DNA of 64,000 nt from Haematococcus lacustris (taxonomy: Eukaryota; Chlorophyta; Chlorophyceae; Chlamydomonadales; Haematococcaceae): contig JASKMD010000008.1 in NCBI GenBank assembly GCA_030144725.1, forward strand, positions 12,488,160-12,552,159. Reading direction: 5' to 3'. Of the stretch, positions 42,276 to 55,936 are shown in pieces. The translations under genes were made by a program, and so were the position numbers. Positions within the stretch are counted from its first letter, which is position 1; every line of letters begins with the position of its first letter. Below the pieces are notes generated by a model. That model searched no databases, had not been told where the DNA came from, and saw nothing but the letters and a program-made list of their open reading frames with translations.

Positions 42276-43659
42276 GGGGATCCCGGGCCCTGGGATGTGA
42301 CATGAGTGAGGGTGGGGTGAGGTGTGACATGTGTGATGTCAGGTTTGAGTGTGACATGGCTGGTGGTGGTGGGTGTAGTAATCGTATTTCACGCGCACTG
42401 GCGTTGGCCCTATCACACGGTCAGCACAGGCTGGGCAGCACATCCATGACAGGAGCAGGGTAGTGGCGGCAGGGGGGGCACTGCCATACACAATGTGATG
42501 AGGCAGGGCCTAGGAGGAGGCGGTGGAGGGGAGCTGCGCCTTCCTGGTAGTGGCCCCTAGCTTACTGAAGCAGTGCTGCAGCAGCGTGCAGCAGCGTGCA
42601 GCAGTGCGGCAGCAGCCCAGCTGCAGACCGCAGACCAGCTCCCAAACAGGGTCGCCAGGGTCTGCGGCAATGCGCCAGGTGGGGCAACATGTAGGCTGGG
42701 CCGCGCTGAGCCCATGCTCTGTGCCCATGCAAACCATGCAAGCACGGTCGGGAGCCATGCGTGACCATTAAGCAAGACATGGGATTGAGACAGAGTGCCA
42801 GGTAGGCGTCAGTATGTGATCAGTGTGACCAGGATATGCAAGCTGGAGTGTGAGCGGGCGCATGCCATGTGGGCTCAGAACTGCCCTGACTAACCTGAGC
42901 TCTTGCTGCCCTGCCTTGCCTGTCCACTGGTCGCCCTGCCCTCCTGTCACATGACAGCATGCTAGGATGCTACTGCAGGTTGCATGGCCAGGTCACATAG
43001 TAGGGGCCCTGTGGTGTGACAACCCAGCCGAGATATGGCCACCCAGAGTCTGGGTAAGGTAGATTAAGATAAGCTACAGAATGTGGGTGATTCTTGTAAA
43101 TCAGTTATACGCCAGGCTAACCAGCAACTTTACCCAGTCAAGCCAACTGCGCTGAAATGCAGGGAGATGCATGGGGGACCTAGGACGTGATTGGACGGTC
43201 AAATGTGGATGCTGGCAGCGTGCATTGCAAACAGCGCCAGCAGCGGCAGGTGCAAGCTGGGAGCAAGGGGAGGAACCCCCGTACGAACGTACCGTCGCCA
43301 TCGGCGCCACTCAAGCTTGCGGAGGGCGTCGCGTGCATCCCCACGCGCCTACGCTTCTGATCGACAGACATCAGAGCGGGCGAGCCCTCAACCGTGCCAG
43401 CCATTCTGCGCGTTACCGCTAATACGACATGGGAGGAGCCTAGGGGATGCAGCGCATTCCAGCGCGCACGCCCGAGCATCGTAGAAAGTTTATCGCATGT
43501 CAGTTGTAGGCACTTGTGTTTTTTTTCTCGAGGGCCTCACAGTTCTCGGTTCACAAGCTTGGAGGCACATAGACTTCGGACCTACGGCTTTCAGAGCATA
43601 CAAGGCAAGCATCATAATGGCCGACAGCTTATTACCTGTGTAAGGTAAAGATAACTTGC
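42276..43659. other. Upstream region of the peptidase gene, no recognised gene
   Basis: This should contain the promoter of the - strand peptidase gene and perhaps a 5' exon. The block GCATGTCAGTTGTAGGCACTT (about 43494) has a close relative in a peptidase intron (about 40371). No coding region can be supported. Confidence 0.5.
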
Positions 43660-45356
43660 ATGTTCGAACATGGTAGGTATGCGCCCCCAATGCAGCTCCT
43701 AGAGAAGGACGCCAACAGCAAGAAGTGGAGAGGCAAAGAACACCCAGATAAGGACATCAAGTGCAGGGTTTGTGAGTACAAGCAGCTAGTAGAGCTCATT
43801 AAGTGGTTTCTAGCAACCCAGTGCCCCAACGTCAAAGACAAGCATGAGAAACTGCGGCTGCTTGACAAGCTTGCAGCCAAGGAGTCATGCAGTACTACAG
43901 TTAGTGGTCTTTTGAGGTGGATGAGAAAGCTCAAGGCTCAGCAGCAGCCCCCTCAGCCTCAGCTGGCCCAGCTACAGACCGTCCCTACTCAAGCTGCAAC
44001 CGCTTCCATCGAGGTTCTGGAGCGCGGGTAAGATCACTTTGCATGTAGAGTCACATGGGTTCTTACAATCTGATATTACACTGATTCCACAACCTTCATC
44101 ACTATGTGGCTGCATAAATAATCATTGTAAACAGGCAGAAAAACAATGTAAACAAGGCTTGTACATTCATTTAGCCATGTTTGTACTTGCATTGTAATCA
44201 TTCATGCCTTCATCCTTACTTGTCATCCTTGCATTGGCATCCGCATGGCCATCGACAATACTTTGTTGCCTACATTGCCCCCTGCCCCCTGCTGCCTGCA
44301 TCTCCTGTGCTTGCTCCTTGCAGGCTGACCCAGCGTAGCTTGCTGCTGCTCGCACAACCAGGTTGTGAAAGCTCGCCCACTTCTGAAGGGAGGGAGACGG
44401 AGCGGCTTCCAAACACACAGACATGGCATCACAACCAGTGATGCATAATTCCATGTAATAGTACGTAATTACATGTAATCACACGCGTAAACTGTGTAAC
44501 TTTGTAACAACTCAAGTACATATAACTCTGTAATGATGCAATTACATGCCAATTCTTTTGTGGTTACATCTGTATTGTATGTTATTGCACACGTAATTAC
44601 GTAAATACACAGCGTAAGGAAGTAAGTAAGTAACTTTGTAACTCTGTAAAGCCGTATCACTGATCACAACAGCGTCTGCTGCCATGCGTGATGTGCACAA
44701 AACCGCTAGAGGGAAGCCGGAGTTCAAGATTGGCCCCTCGCCATGTTCACAGCGATTAGCCTTCGGTGCAAACGTTTGTCCTGCCCGTGCCATGTACACA
44801 CACCCGGGGTTGATCTTTGCTACCTCATCTTGATACCCTGTCTACCGCACCACAGGGATGCATGCTTAGCTTTTACAGGTACTTGCTGCACGTCAGGAGC
44901 TCAATGGCAGACCTAATACTGTTGCATGAGCTGTATCAGCTGCCCTGCAGTTTAGCTGGCTGAGGTCCACGTGTCGTGTCTGACCTGGAGACTGCTGCTA
45001 CCGACTGATGGCAGCAGCATGTGCGGATTGCAGCCTGACTCAAATGCATCATACATGTTGGCCAGCAGAGCTTACATGAAGGCCTAGGGGAGCTGCAACC
45101 CCTCACATCTGCACCCTCTCACGCTGCTGCACCCAGTGCTATGCTGATACCCATTGGCACTGATGCCGTTTGCAGTGCCTGGATGAATCGGTGGCAGGAG
45201 CGGTGGCTGGCCTACATGCAAGACCCTAGAGTTACAGACATTGTGAACAGGGTGTACACTAAGGAATACACTAGGCTCTTCATGAAGGGCCAGGGGCTGC
45301 AGATGCATGAGAAACTTGCTAACTTGCGAGATGTGCACATGCAACGTTCAGTGTAA
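43660..45356 (+). CDS. Unrecognised two-exon protein
   Basis: I do not recognise the family. Exon 1 (43660-44027) ends at a GTAAGA donor. Exon 2 (45176-45356) begins after TTTGCAG, and the phases fit (the junction makes Gly), giving 182 aa. Visible features are a basic N-terminal part, a C-x2-C pair (KCRVCEYK) followed by a hydrophobic helix LVELIKWFLA, a Lys/Arg-rich helix, a Gln/Pro linker, and a C-terminal helical part rich in Trp (WMNRWQERWLAYM). The stop is followed at once by TGTAA overlap (GTGTAAAC), a possible polyadenylation signal. The intron contains a MITE. The gene could be part of a longer gene or a relic of a mobile element. Confidence 0.4.
44436..44662. mobile_element. hAT-type MITE with perfect 8-bp target duplication
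   Basis: A 227-bp AT-rich element with ends CAGTGATGC and GTATCACTG (the inverse, one mismatch) is flanked by ATCACAAC at 44428-44435 and 44663-44670. The duplication fits the hAT preference nTnnnnAn. Inside are many GTAATTAC and TGTAA motifs, so it could also supply polyadenylation signals. It lies in the intron of the 43660-45356 gene. Confidence 0.9.
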
Positions 45357-45642
45357 ACCAGCATGACCAGAGTTAGGTCGGACAATCATGGTTGGGGTGT
45401 TGAGCAGGGGTGATGGCTGCAGGTACAGGACAAGGTGAGGAAGTGAAAGGGATGCACACCAGGTGCACAAGGGCACACTGATGTGGATGATGTGCTCCAT
45501 CTCATCGCTGATTGCTACTGCAGACCTCAGCTTGCAGTAGAAGGATGTGAGATTCTGGCAGCAGGGACAGCGTGTCGACAGTCTCCATGCCAAGCTGCTG
45601 ATGGGCGAGGCCAAGCAGCCGCACCAGGCTGACAAAACCTAC

Positions 45643-48600
45643 TCAAGAGCCCCTGACCTGCTGCTTGAACTCCTCAAACATGGCATCCAGCCTGGCCTGC
45701 AAGCTGCCCACCACCGCTGCATGGCCACGCCCAGGCTGCAGCCCAGCAGCATCCACAACCACCGCCGCCGCTGCCTCCCCGCCCCACCCTGCGGCCCCTT
45801 GAGACCCTGCTGGCTGCACATCAGGTCCGGGTGCCCAGGCCCCAAGGGCTGAGCCTGAGCCCAGGTCTCGGTCAGAGGCTGCTGAGCCCAGCTGATCTGG
45901 CCTAGGCCCCTGCTGCCCTGAAACACTGGCTGTTTCACCACATCCTGCTTCCTCCCCGCTCCTAGGCACACTCCGTGGCAAGTCCTCCTCAGCAGCAAGA
46001 GTCCCATGGCTGGCACTAGGCGACCAAGACGGCGACAGCAGCATGGCAGGGTGCTGGGCTGTGCTGGCACGCAGCCTGCCCACACCTTGCTTGGCCACAG
46101 AGAACGCCCACTCCTCGTTGGGGTGCAGCGCACCCTGACCAGCTCTCCCCCTGCCGCGCAAGCCGCTGCTGCTGCCGGGGGGAGGCTGGGCAGGGCTGGC
46201 TGGGCCCAGGCCTGAGCTGAGAGAGTCACTGGGGGTGGGGGGGGCGTCAGCTGCAGCCCGGCTACCACGCCCAGGCCCGCAGTACTCCTCCCTCTGCGTA
46301 GCCACTGGGATGCTGGCCAGCAGCTCATCTGTGTCAGCCTCACTGCTGCTGGCGCCACCCCAGCAGCCACCCTCACCAGCGCCATCATCACTGCAGCAGC
46401 AGCCCAGGCATGTCCACAGTTGACAACACACATTGCTGGGTGAACAGCAGAGCCAGGCCATGTCCTAGCTTAACAGTCCAGAGGCACTGTTTCACTACAC
46501 CTCAGGCTTGCATCCGGCTCGACAATGCCCACTGCCTGCACTCACCTGCAGGTCTGCACCGCAGCGAGGCGGGCCATGCCCTGAGGCGACACCTCCCCGC
46601 CTGGCCCTGGGCCGACATGCAGCATGCGAGCGCCTCCACCACCAGTCGACACCAGCAGCCCGTCAGCCCACCCTGACATGCTCCCCTCGCCGCTCACCCC
46701 CCGCCCCTTACTGCTGAGGGCAGCAAGCCCCTGCACATTTGCAGACTGTCAGTTGGCTGTCGACCCGGAGGGCTGGGGCCTGTGAGCCTAGGCTCTCTGC
46801 ATGCTGCTGCATAGGGGGAGGGCTGACCAGACCCCGTCCTGCCACAGCATGGAGTGCAGGTGGGCTGAGCTGAGCCGCAGGGGGGCTGCTGGGCTGCAGG
46901 GGCTGGCGCGAGATGTCCCACTGCCAGGACCAGGGGTCATGAGCACTGGGTCCTGCTGCCTGCTGCCCCCCAGCCCCTCCTCTGCGCCGGGCACCTGGTG
47001 TCTCAGCCTGGGCGGGTGAGTGGTGCGGCGACAGCTGGGGCTGCTGCAGCCGGTACTGCCACTGGTGCTGCATGATGTCGAGCTCGTGCAGCTGTGCCTT
47101 CAACTGAGCAGCCAGCTCTTCATCTGCACAGCCGCTTGGGCTGTTTGCCTCTGGTGAGCACGGCTGGCCACCTTGCACGCCATGGCTGGAGCTGCCTTGT
47201 GCTCCACTGCGGAGGGGGTGGGTTGATATGCCTGGAGCCTGTACGCTGCACACAGCGATGTCATCAGTGTCCAGAGCTGGGCTCTGCTGCTGGGCAGCAG
47301 GTGTGGATGGGTTTCCAGGTGTTGGGGTGCGTGCAGTGCCAGAGGTCGAAGGTACATCACCCTGGCCAGGAGTGGGACTAGGGACTTGGTTGCAGAGTAA
47401 CATGGCTGGGTGCTGAGGCTGTGGGGGCCTCATCTCTGGCCCTGGGCTATGACGCTGGCCAGCTTGGCCTGGGCTCTCCGCTGCTGATTCCTGCTCGTGT
47501 TGTGCAACAGCGGTGGCGTCAGGCTGGGTCCGGGGTGGGCTGTGGTGGGGTTTTTGATGGATTGTAAAGGACTCGCAGGGCTGCCAGCAGCTTGCTGCGA
47601 GGATCGCGGATGACGGTCGCGATGGCGGAGAAAGCTCCAGCAATGCCTTGACGCGGATACGCGCACCTACGAAGTATTTGGCTCCTGGGTCGATGAGCAG
47701 ATGCGATCCGCTAAGCCACCTGCAAAACCCGCGACGAAAAGCAGATCGCTACGCATTGCGAATTCTCATGTATGATTTTTGCATGCCTACATGGGAGACA
47801 CACCCCGCTCCCGACACGGCGCATAGCGCTGATGTTGGCTCACCTAACGTAAACTGATCACGACAGCTTCTGCCCACCTTGCCGCCTGCTTCCTGTCGAC
47901 CGCTTGCTGCAGCAGGGGCGCCAGGTCCACGTCCACATTCCCGACAGCCGTGGTGGTAACGGCATTGCTGTTACTTGGGCCACTCGCCACTGCAGCTGAG
48001 CTGTGGGGATGACGTTCTTGGCTGCGCCACACGACGATCTTGAGGGGGTCATGCAGAAGCGCGCCCAGCAGCTGTGCAGTGACTTGCACCCAGTGCACGC
48101 CCACATGGCCCAGGGCGACCTGGCTGACCAGAGAGGGGCGTGCCACGGTCGCCCCTGGCAGCTGGGTAACTGACGGCTTGCTGCCTTTGGCTCCATCGTG
48201 GGCCATGGCTGGCTTCGCCACAGTGTCCACCTCCACGCCACTGCCTGCAGGGCAAGCAGGGCATGGCATGGAGCTGCCACCGCTGCATGTTAGCACCTCA
48301 GCTGTTACTCAAGAATGCTACTCACTCAACCTAGATTTAGCTATTTACCTGCCTGAGCTGAACAATCCAGTGCCCTCTGAAGAGACTGGCACATGTAGCA
48401 GACCATCCTTCTGTCGTGTCTTCATTGTTATTTACTTTGCAGCCACTGTGCGCCACTGTGCGCCACTGTGCTGCCACTTTCAGCCCCACTTTCAGGCACT
48501 GTGCTCAGCTGAGCATAGCCCGACTTTCAGGCGGAGTGTCTCCCACCCACCACCCTTGCCTGCACCACCCCTACTGCACTGGCTCACCTGGCAGCGTGTA

Positions 48601-51600
48601 GACGGCGTGATACTTCACTGGGCCAGCACGAGCGGAGCTTGCAGCCACCCCAGCCACCCCTAACCCTCCCAGCGGCAGGGTGATCTGCTCCAGGTACAGA
48701 GTCAGCCGGCACCACTTGCCACCAAACACACCCAGCAGCCCAGCCCCTGGACCCTGCCCTGCAGCGCTCCCCTGGTGCTCCTGCTCCTTGTCTCTGTTTA
48801 GCTCAAGCTGTGGTGCCTGGCTGTGTGACCCTTGTTCTTCCCTTCCTGCCCTAGCAATTGACATCAAGGGCAGCAAGGGCAGGAGGTGCGGGGGCAGCAG
48901 GTCGGCCAGGCCTGGCACTTGGTGCAGTGGAGGTGGGGCAGACAGGCAGCGGTCCAGCTCCTGGCCGTCCACGTGGGTCAGGGCCAGGGACAACTGCACC
49001 GCGCCCACTGCCTCGCCCCTGGCTGACTTGACCACCACCCAGGTCTGAAGGCCCTGCGAGCAGGAGCCACCAGTGAGCTGTGCAGTGATAGCACGGTAAG
49101 GGAGGCGCATGGGCAAAACAGGGTCAACACTCATCACAGCCGCCCATCATACGACAACAAAGTCATACTTCATCACACATAGCACACCACCAGGGCCTGG
49201 CTATGCAGTCATTGCACCACCCATGCTCATGCGATTGAACTATCTCTTTTGTCTCCCCCTGAACAGCTGAGCCCCGACATGCGTGGCCTTGAGGCAAGCA
49301 AGCTACCCCGCATGCCAGTGGCCATCACTAGCTGTTACTGAGCTGCTGCTGACACGCCTCGCTTCCCACCTGCGGGCGTGTCAAGAGCCTGCTCAGCGAG
49401 TAGCTGCCACTCCCCAGCAGTACGTCCCGTACCTCCGCTGCCGCCGCCCTGCCTCCTGCCTCCCCTGGCAACCCGGGTGCGGGCAGCACGCCCCTGCTGG
49501 CAGCCCTTTGCTGCGCTGCTAGAGCGGCCAGTGCACGGCTGGGGTGGTGCCACACCTCCAGGCACAAGGGGGAGGTGGCCAGGGCGACCAGGCTGGCGGG
49601 GTCCAACCACAGTTCCACGTCAGCATGCCAGCTGTACTCAGGGCAGAAGGCTTGAGCCTGGGCACAGTGAAGGAGCAGGAGGCCGGGAGCAGCTCATCCT
49701 GACATAACAGGCAGGCCAGGTTACTCGTCTTACAGGAGTGATGGACACTAGTGATGGACACTAGACACCAGTCAAGCCAGGGGCAGGAAAGCATGCTGTT
49801 CAGCTGTTCAGCAAGGACTTTCACAGGTATGGCAGCGCAGCAGTGCAAAGTGGTGAGGCATGTGGCACTGCCTGGCTGATATGCAAGCATAGTCGTTGTC
49901 AGTGGTGAGCTGCTCAGCCTAGCCACCAAAACCAGGTCGTTGTGCTCCAACAGCCAACTAGCCATCATGCTTCGGGTGCAAGTCAGCCAGTGACTTCAGT
50001 CAGAAGTCACACCTGGAAGGGGGTGCGCAGGGGGCCGACATGTCGGGCCAGTTTCTCATTGCCTGGGAAAAGTGACAATGTGACGTATGAGTGAGGGCCC
50101 AGCTGGTGTGCCCTGCCCAGCACTGAGCTGCCACCCCCCAGCCACGCCTGTGCCTCCTGCACCGCGGCCTGCAGCCCACATGCCCGAGCAATGTCCACTG
50201 ACAGCCTAGCCAGCTTTGGCTGCAGCGGAGGAGAGGGAGCAGGGGCGGGAGCGCTGCTGCCAAGGGCAGGCCCCTCTGCCGCCCTGTCAAGGGCTGGCAG
50301 GGTGCCTGAGGGAGAGGAGGGCGGCTGCCACTGAGAGTCAGACGGACCCACAACCACGCGCTCGACCTGCAGCCTGACCTCCACCACTGGCACCACCGCC
50401 ACCGCCACCGCCTGGCCCTGCTGCTGCCCCTCTGCCTGTGGCCCCGCTGTTGACAGACCCTGAGCATGCTGCAGCTGCTCCAGCTGCTCCTGCTCCTGCT
50501 GTGCCATGATGTGCTCCACAGCGCCCGGGGCAAGGGCCAGAGGCAGGGTGTGCAGCGCAGGGGCCCCGGGCTCATGGGCCAGCAGGGTGTGCAGGGGCAG
50601 CAGGCTGCGGCCCACACAGGTGTCGGGGCCACTGCTCCAGCGGTCCCACACCTGCGGGCAGCAGCAGCCAGCAGGGAGCAAGGCCATGAGCAGGGATGTG
50701 GCAGGGACGGGCTGTCAAGGCAGCTGCTGCAAGCACCAGGAGCCTGACCATGCTAGGGTGAGCCTCACTAGATGAGCCTGACCAGGCGCTGCTGCTTCCC
50801 TGGTGTCATGCTGCATGCAGAGTACCCTCCGTTGAACAGGGCGACCAGGGCTGAGCTGCCTGCCAGGGCTGAGGGTGGAGGCAGGAACGGAAGGGTGCAA
50901 GCCAGGGGTTAAGGTGCTCCAGTGATTTGCTGAGTTCTTAAAGGACTGTGGGAATGTTGCATGATGACGATGTCGGCAATGATGATGCCGGCAATGATGA
51001 TGGTGATGGTGATGGCGATGATGAGGATTGAGTTGGTGATGATGAGGATGCATCGCATGCCAGGATGGTGGTGGTGACTGGGCTTGCAGGTGGTGGTGTG
51101 AGGGTCATTTGACCCAGCCTGGCAGCCACTGGAGGCTAGGGTGTATGGGTGTAAGCATGCCAGGAAAGACACAGGTGGTTGCACAATAGGTAAGAGTGGC
51201 TGGGCTGGGCCAGAAATGCATTCACCCCCCACACCACTTGCAAGATGTCATTGCTGTAGCACAAGTAGTAAGACGTAGGGAGGAGGGGGTCCTGGGAGTT
51301 GGCATTACAACGGCATTACAAGGGCAGAGCGGGTGCGCACCTCAAAGACCAGCTGGGGGGCCAGCAGTTGCGCGTCAGAGGTTTGCAGCGATAGCAGCTC
51401 AGGGGTGGGCGACACCCCGGCCGGCAGCAGCAGGCAGTGGGTGGCTGTGGCGGCAAAGATGGGCGCATCAGATGGCGGCACATCTTCTGTAAACAGAGCA
51501 GAGGCCTCACCTGCAGCCAGGCGAGACAGGGCTGAGCCACCTGCCACCACCCATCACAGCTGCCGCTGGGGCTACCATGCCCTTACCGCTTCACATTTGT

Positions 51601-54600
51601 GGGCTGAGGCTCACCACAACGCAGTGCTCCTTCCATCAAACCCTGCCATTTCATCTGAGCTGGGCTGTGGCCCACCGCCTGTCTCACAAGGCTTGTCAGT
51701 GCGCCCTCTACGCCTGCCATCAACAACCCCTGACGGCTATCTGAGCAGAGACACCTGCTTCCATGGCCATGGACAAGGCTATGCACCAGACCTGTACCCC
51801 CAAATGCTTCCCCCGGCGCAGCCCCGGTACGGCCAGGGCCCCTCCCGGCTGCCCACCTGGGTAGTAGTACTTTGCATAGCGGCTGCTGGGCACTGGCAGC
51901 CCCGCCGCCCCCAGCTGTGCCTCATCAGGCAAGCCCAGGGCCCCGCACACAGTGACCCGCCAGGTGTGGCGGGTGAGTGGCACCGCACGCTGCAATGCCG
52001 CGGCCAGGTCCAGGCTGCCCACCCAGCCTCCGCCAGCCTGCAGCACGCCCATGACAGGGAAGGTGCCCCTAGCGTGCGCCCCTGCTGACGTGCCTGCTGT
52101 GCCAGGGGTGAGGGAGAGGGGCACCTTAACCACCCCCACCAGCTCACCCTGCTCCAGGAGCAGCTCAGGGGGGCAGGGCAGGCCCCTCTCTGCCAGGCGG
52201 CTGGGGTGGGGCGGCAACTGAGCCAGTGGGTCGCTGCGGCTGCCACCAAGGGGTGAAGGAGGCTGTGCCAGCTGTGGGAACTGCAGCTGTGTGGGTGTTC
52301 GAGTCAGGCTGTATACCTCAACCACCACAGTGGCTGGCGCCGCAGTCAGGGGCATGGCCGGCACTGCAGCTGGCAGGCAGCACCGCAGTGCTAGCTCCGG
52401 GGTGTTGCCTCCTGGTGAAGCTGCTGGTTGAGCAGGGAGGCACAGGAGCCTGCTCTGTTGGCGGGTGCAGCAAGAGGCACGGAAGGTGAGACCGACCCAG
52501 CTGCCTGCTTTGACCTGGTGCAGCTGCAGGCGCTGCACCTCCATCAGCACAGCAGCACCCTGCTCTGCCTCCTCTGCTTCTGCCTGCAAGTCGTCGGACT
52601 GCTGGCCTGGAGATGCAGGCGAGCTATGCGGCCCACCATTAAAGGTCAAGCCTGGCCGGGGCACTGCCTCCCTCGTCTCCTGCTGACCAGTGGAGCGCTC
52701 AGCCAAGTCCTGGCTCGAGATGGCAGCCGCCTCTTGCGGGATACCCTGTCCATTCTGCCTAAGCTGCAAGAGGGGCCCCTGCCCAGGGGACCGCCCAGCT
52801 GTTTGTCTGCCGAGCTGCTGCTGCACTGACCGCCTGTCTGGTCCCTTGGGCTCAGGGTCGCTCAGCCAGCCGTCCTGCCCCTGCTCCGGCCTGACCGGCG
52901 TGCGCTGCTTCCCACCTTCCAACTGTCTGCCAGCTGTCCCGCCAAAGAATAGCTGCTTCAGCAGCTGGTCCTCCACAAAGCCTGCAGCGTCGTCGCCCTC
53001 GTCGTCCCACCCCTCCTGCCCTCTGCTGTCACTCTGTACAGGACTGGACTGCCCTGACCTGCCTGTGTCTTGGTCCTTACGCAGCAGGTCGCTCCCAGCC
53101 ATGCTGACCAGCAGCTGGTCCAGAGCCTTGCGCTGAGCCCTTGCCCTCATGGAGGGCGAGCCACCTTGCCTGCCCTGCCCATGCAGCAGGCCTGGCGCGG
53201 CAAGGGGTGGCCCAGGGAGCTGCTCTTCAACCCCTGCCGACTCGTCAGCTGTGGTGGTTAAGGGAGGTGCGCCGGCGCTGCTGACACCTGCCATGCCTGG
53301 CTGCCATGCTCTAGGCCTGCCTGGGAGCCATGCTTGGCTGCTGGGCCTGGCATCTAGGAGCTGTTGGCTAGGAGCAGGCAGCCCTGATATGGCTGCGCCC
53401 AGCTTCCTCTGCAGCTCCCGGGCCTTGTCTATCAACTGCTGCTTCACAGTGAGGTTCAGGGGCAGTGTCAGGGCAGGGGCCGGCCCGTCACCAGCAGCGC
53501 TGGGATCAACCAGGCTGGTAGTGGCACGCCGACCAGTGGGCTCTGACACCTGCATGCGGACTGCAGCTGAGCTGGCAGAGGTCAGGCGCACTGGGGCTGC
53601 TGCAGCCAGCAGGGTGGCGGCAGCAGGCTGCCCACCAGCTGCACGCAGCTGCTTGAAGTGAGGCATCACAGGGGCTGCTGCTGGAGCTGGGACTAGGGAT
53701 GAGACTGGAGCGGGTTGAGGCTCCTGCTCATTAGCCAGGGAAGTGCCAGTGGCGGCAGCATCCAACGTGGAGGCAAGGTTCTGCGCAATCATCCGCTTCC
53801 CCGCCGGCAGCGCAGGTGGAGCGGGGATGCTGTGGCCAGCCCGAGCAGCACGTGCCATGCGCAGCTTCAAGCGCTGCAGAGCACTGAGGCGTCGGCCTTC
53901 AGTGCTGCTGACTGCCTCCAGGTCATCACTGCTTCTGGCTGCAGTGAGGGCCGGCTCATGTGCTGGGTCTGACCTGTTCCTGGCACTCTGAGGGGTGGAA
54001 TGGCCCGCCACGCCCCACTCCCTCAATACCTTCAGCAGGGTGTTGATGTCCTGTTCCAGCAGTGTGGAAGGGGAGCAGGCAGCCAGCATCTGTGTGAGGA
54101 GGCATGTGTGTGAGAAGCAGCTCACACTGCGGATTGCAAAGCAGGTAAGCTCAGTCGTGTCCTGGCTGTGCTGCTGACCAAGTATTGCATGCAAGGAGAA
54201 GACCTGGTGCTTTCGCTGCTGCCCTAGCTTGCTCATTGGCTAATGCGTTGCTGGTGGGTGGTGTTCTGTCCACACCCACCTGCAGGCTAGCACTGCCAAC
54301 AGGTCCCTCTGACATGTGCAGCAGCAGGACCGCAAAGTAACGCAGCTGCTGCAACTCCAGGCCAGGCACACTGGCGTGTAGCCAGGTGGTCTGCAGCACA
54401 CAGTGCACAGTGGACAAGGAGTGTATAGTGTTGTATAGTAGTAATGTATAGTACCTGGAGTACAAACTATACACAGAGATACAGCAGATACAGGGAGTGC
54501 ACAGTATGCAGGGAGGCATGCGCCACCTGCAATGCTGCTGGCAGAGGAGCTCATGCGGATGCCGCTGCCTTGCCACGCCTTGCCAGCACCACAGCCTGCA

Positions 54601-55936
54601 TGGAGGTGGGGCTGCCTCACCAGCTGTTGCACTGCCATGACGCCCTGGGCTCCCCCGTGCCGTGCACTGCGCATGGCCTGCCGCAGCAGCGTGCTGCGCT
54701 GCTCCAGGCCCAGCACCAGGGGCTGCAGGCTGGGCAGGACCTGCGCCAGGTGGCCATGCCTCAGCCTGAGCCCAACCTCCTGGGACTGCCTGCAACAGGT
54801 ACCCAGCACTGGGGAGCTTGCCTGCCATTCTTGCCCAGACACTAGCCATCACAGTAGTCAACCCGGTCATGGCTGTGTTGCCAACCTGGCTGCTGGTGTG
54901 CTTCATGGTGTGCTTTGTGAGCAGCAACCCATGGCTTGCTTGGGGTGGTCCCACAACACACCGCACTGCGAGCAGCAGCTCGTCCAGAGAGTAGCTTAGG
55001 TTGCATGCGGGGTCTAGCACAGACACGAGGAAGATGGCTTGCTCCTCAGTTACAGGGTATGGGAAGACCCTGCAGCAGCAGGCTCAGGGTGAATGTGATG
55101 CGGCAGGGGATGTTCTGCCTGAACTATTTGCAGTTGCTCAACAGCTGGAATCTCCTTGCCTGGGAGCTTTAACTCGTCTTACCTGTGGTTTTGTAATAGT
55201 CGTACCAGGCTTGGGACATTGCTGTGGCTACGTCCTCCACCTTCCCAAATTTTGTAAACAGTGACAAAGGTTTGAAAACTCCTGCCCACAACAAGAGTGA
55301 TGGCATTGATTGCATGTATTGCGTGCTTGCAGGCTGCAAGCAGACGACGGTCCTCAGCCCTACTCAGATGTAGGGACCTACTGACCTTTGTATGCAGCTA
55401 TGGAGCAGCTCAAATAGATCCAGCTGATCCACAGCATTGCCAATTGCTGCAGCAGATGGAAGCGGTGGCCCCACAGCTTCATGCAGCTCAAAGGAAGAGG
55501 CTGCACCCGTGTAGAAGTGCACACTAAGATGCACATCCAGACTGCCAGCCCGCTGCTGTGGGACGCCATGCTTGCTAATAGGAAAGGTTCCGTTGACAGG
55601 CTGGGAGGTGTCTAACTGCGCGATGTCAACCGTGGCGGTGCCCAGAGTTGTGCTACCGCACTGGATGTCCAAGGTCAATACTTGGGCATCACGCAAGTAG
55701 CGCACAAGATGACGAGGGCCGCAGCACACAGGATATGATATGGACTCTGCTTTGTTCTCCCCGCTAAGTTTTACCTCCGCTGCACTGGCCGGCTGACCCC
55801 ACCATCGCGGGGCTACAACAACCTCGACTGCCCTGGTGTTGGTGAGCTTAACGGAGCTCAGCTCGCACACCACAGCGCCCTTAGGGACACCCTTGACACC
55901 TGGTGGAAGCGATAGGAGGCCATCATTCTCCATCAT
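45643..55936 (-). CDS. C2CD3-type multi-C2 centriole/basal body protein
   Basis: Exons whose frames join are 55936-55386, 55281-55183, 55069-54962, 54789-54621, 54390-54280, 54089-51857, 51486-51341, 50651-50013, 49657-49370, 49053-48588, 48244-47878 (1725 codons). The tail continues from 47719 to about 46710, probably near 46560-46680, and in a last exon of about 46410-45643; tail boundaries are uncertain. The N-terminal C2 domain matches C2CD3: SLPPGVKG, VVAPRWWGQ, YPVCCGPRHLVRYLRD, VLTLDI, VNGTFPI. More C2-like strands follow: RYAKYYYPE, LVFEVWDRW (exons 7-8), SYVTLSLFPGNEKLA, HADVELWLDP, VVVKSARGEAVGAVQLSL, LKIVVWRSQE. Between them lie long Ala/Gln/Pro-rich linkers. Total length of about 2,300 residues suits the family. 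C2CD3 caps the distal centriole and is needed for appendages and cilia, fitting a flagellate alga. Confidence 0.72.
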
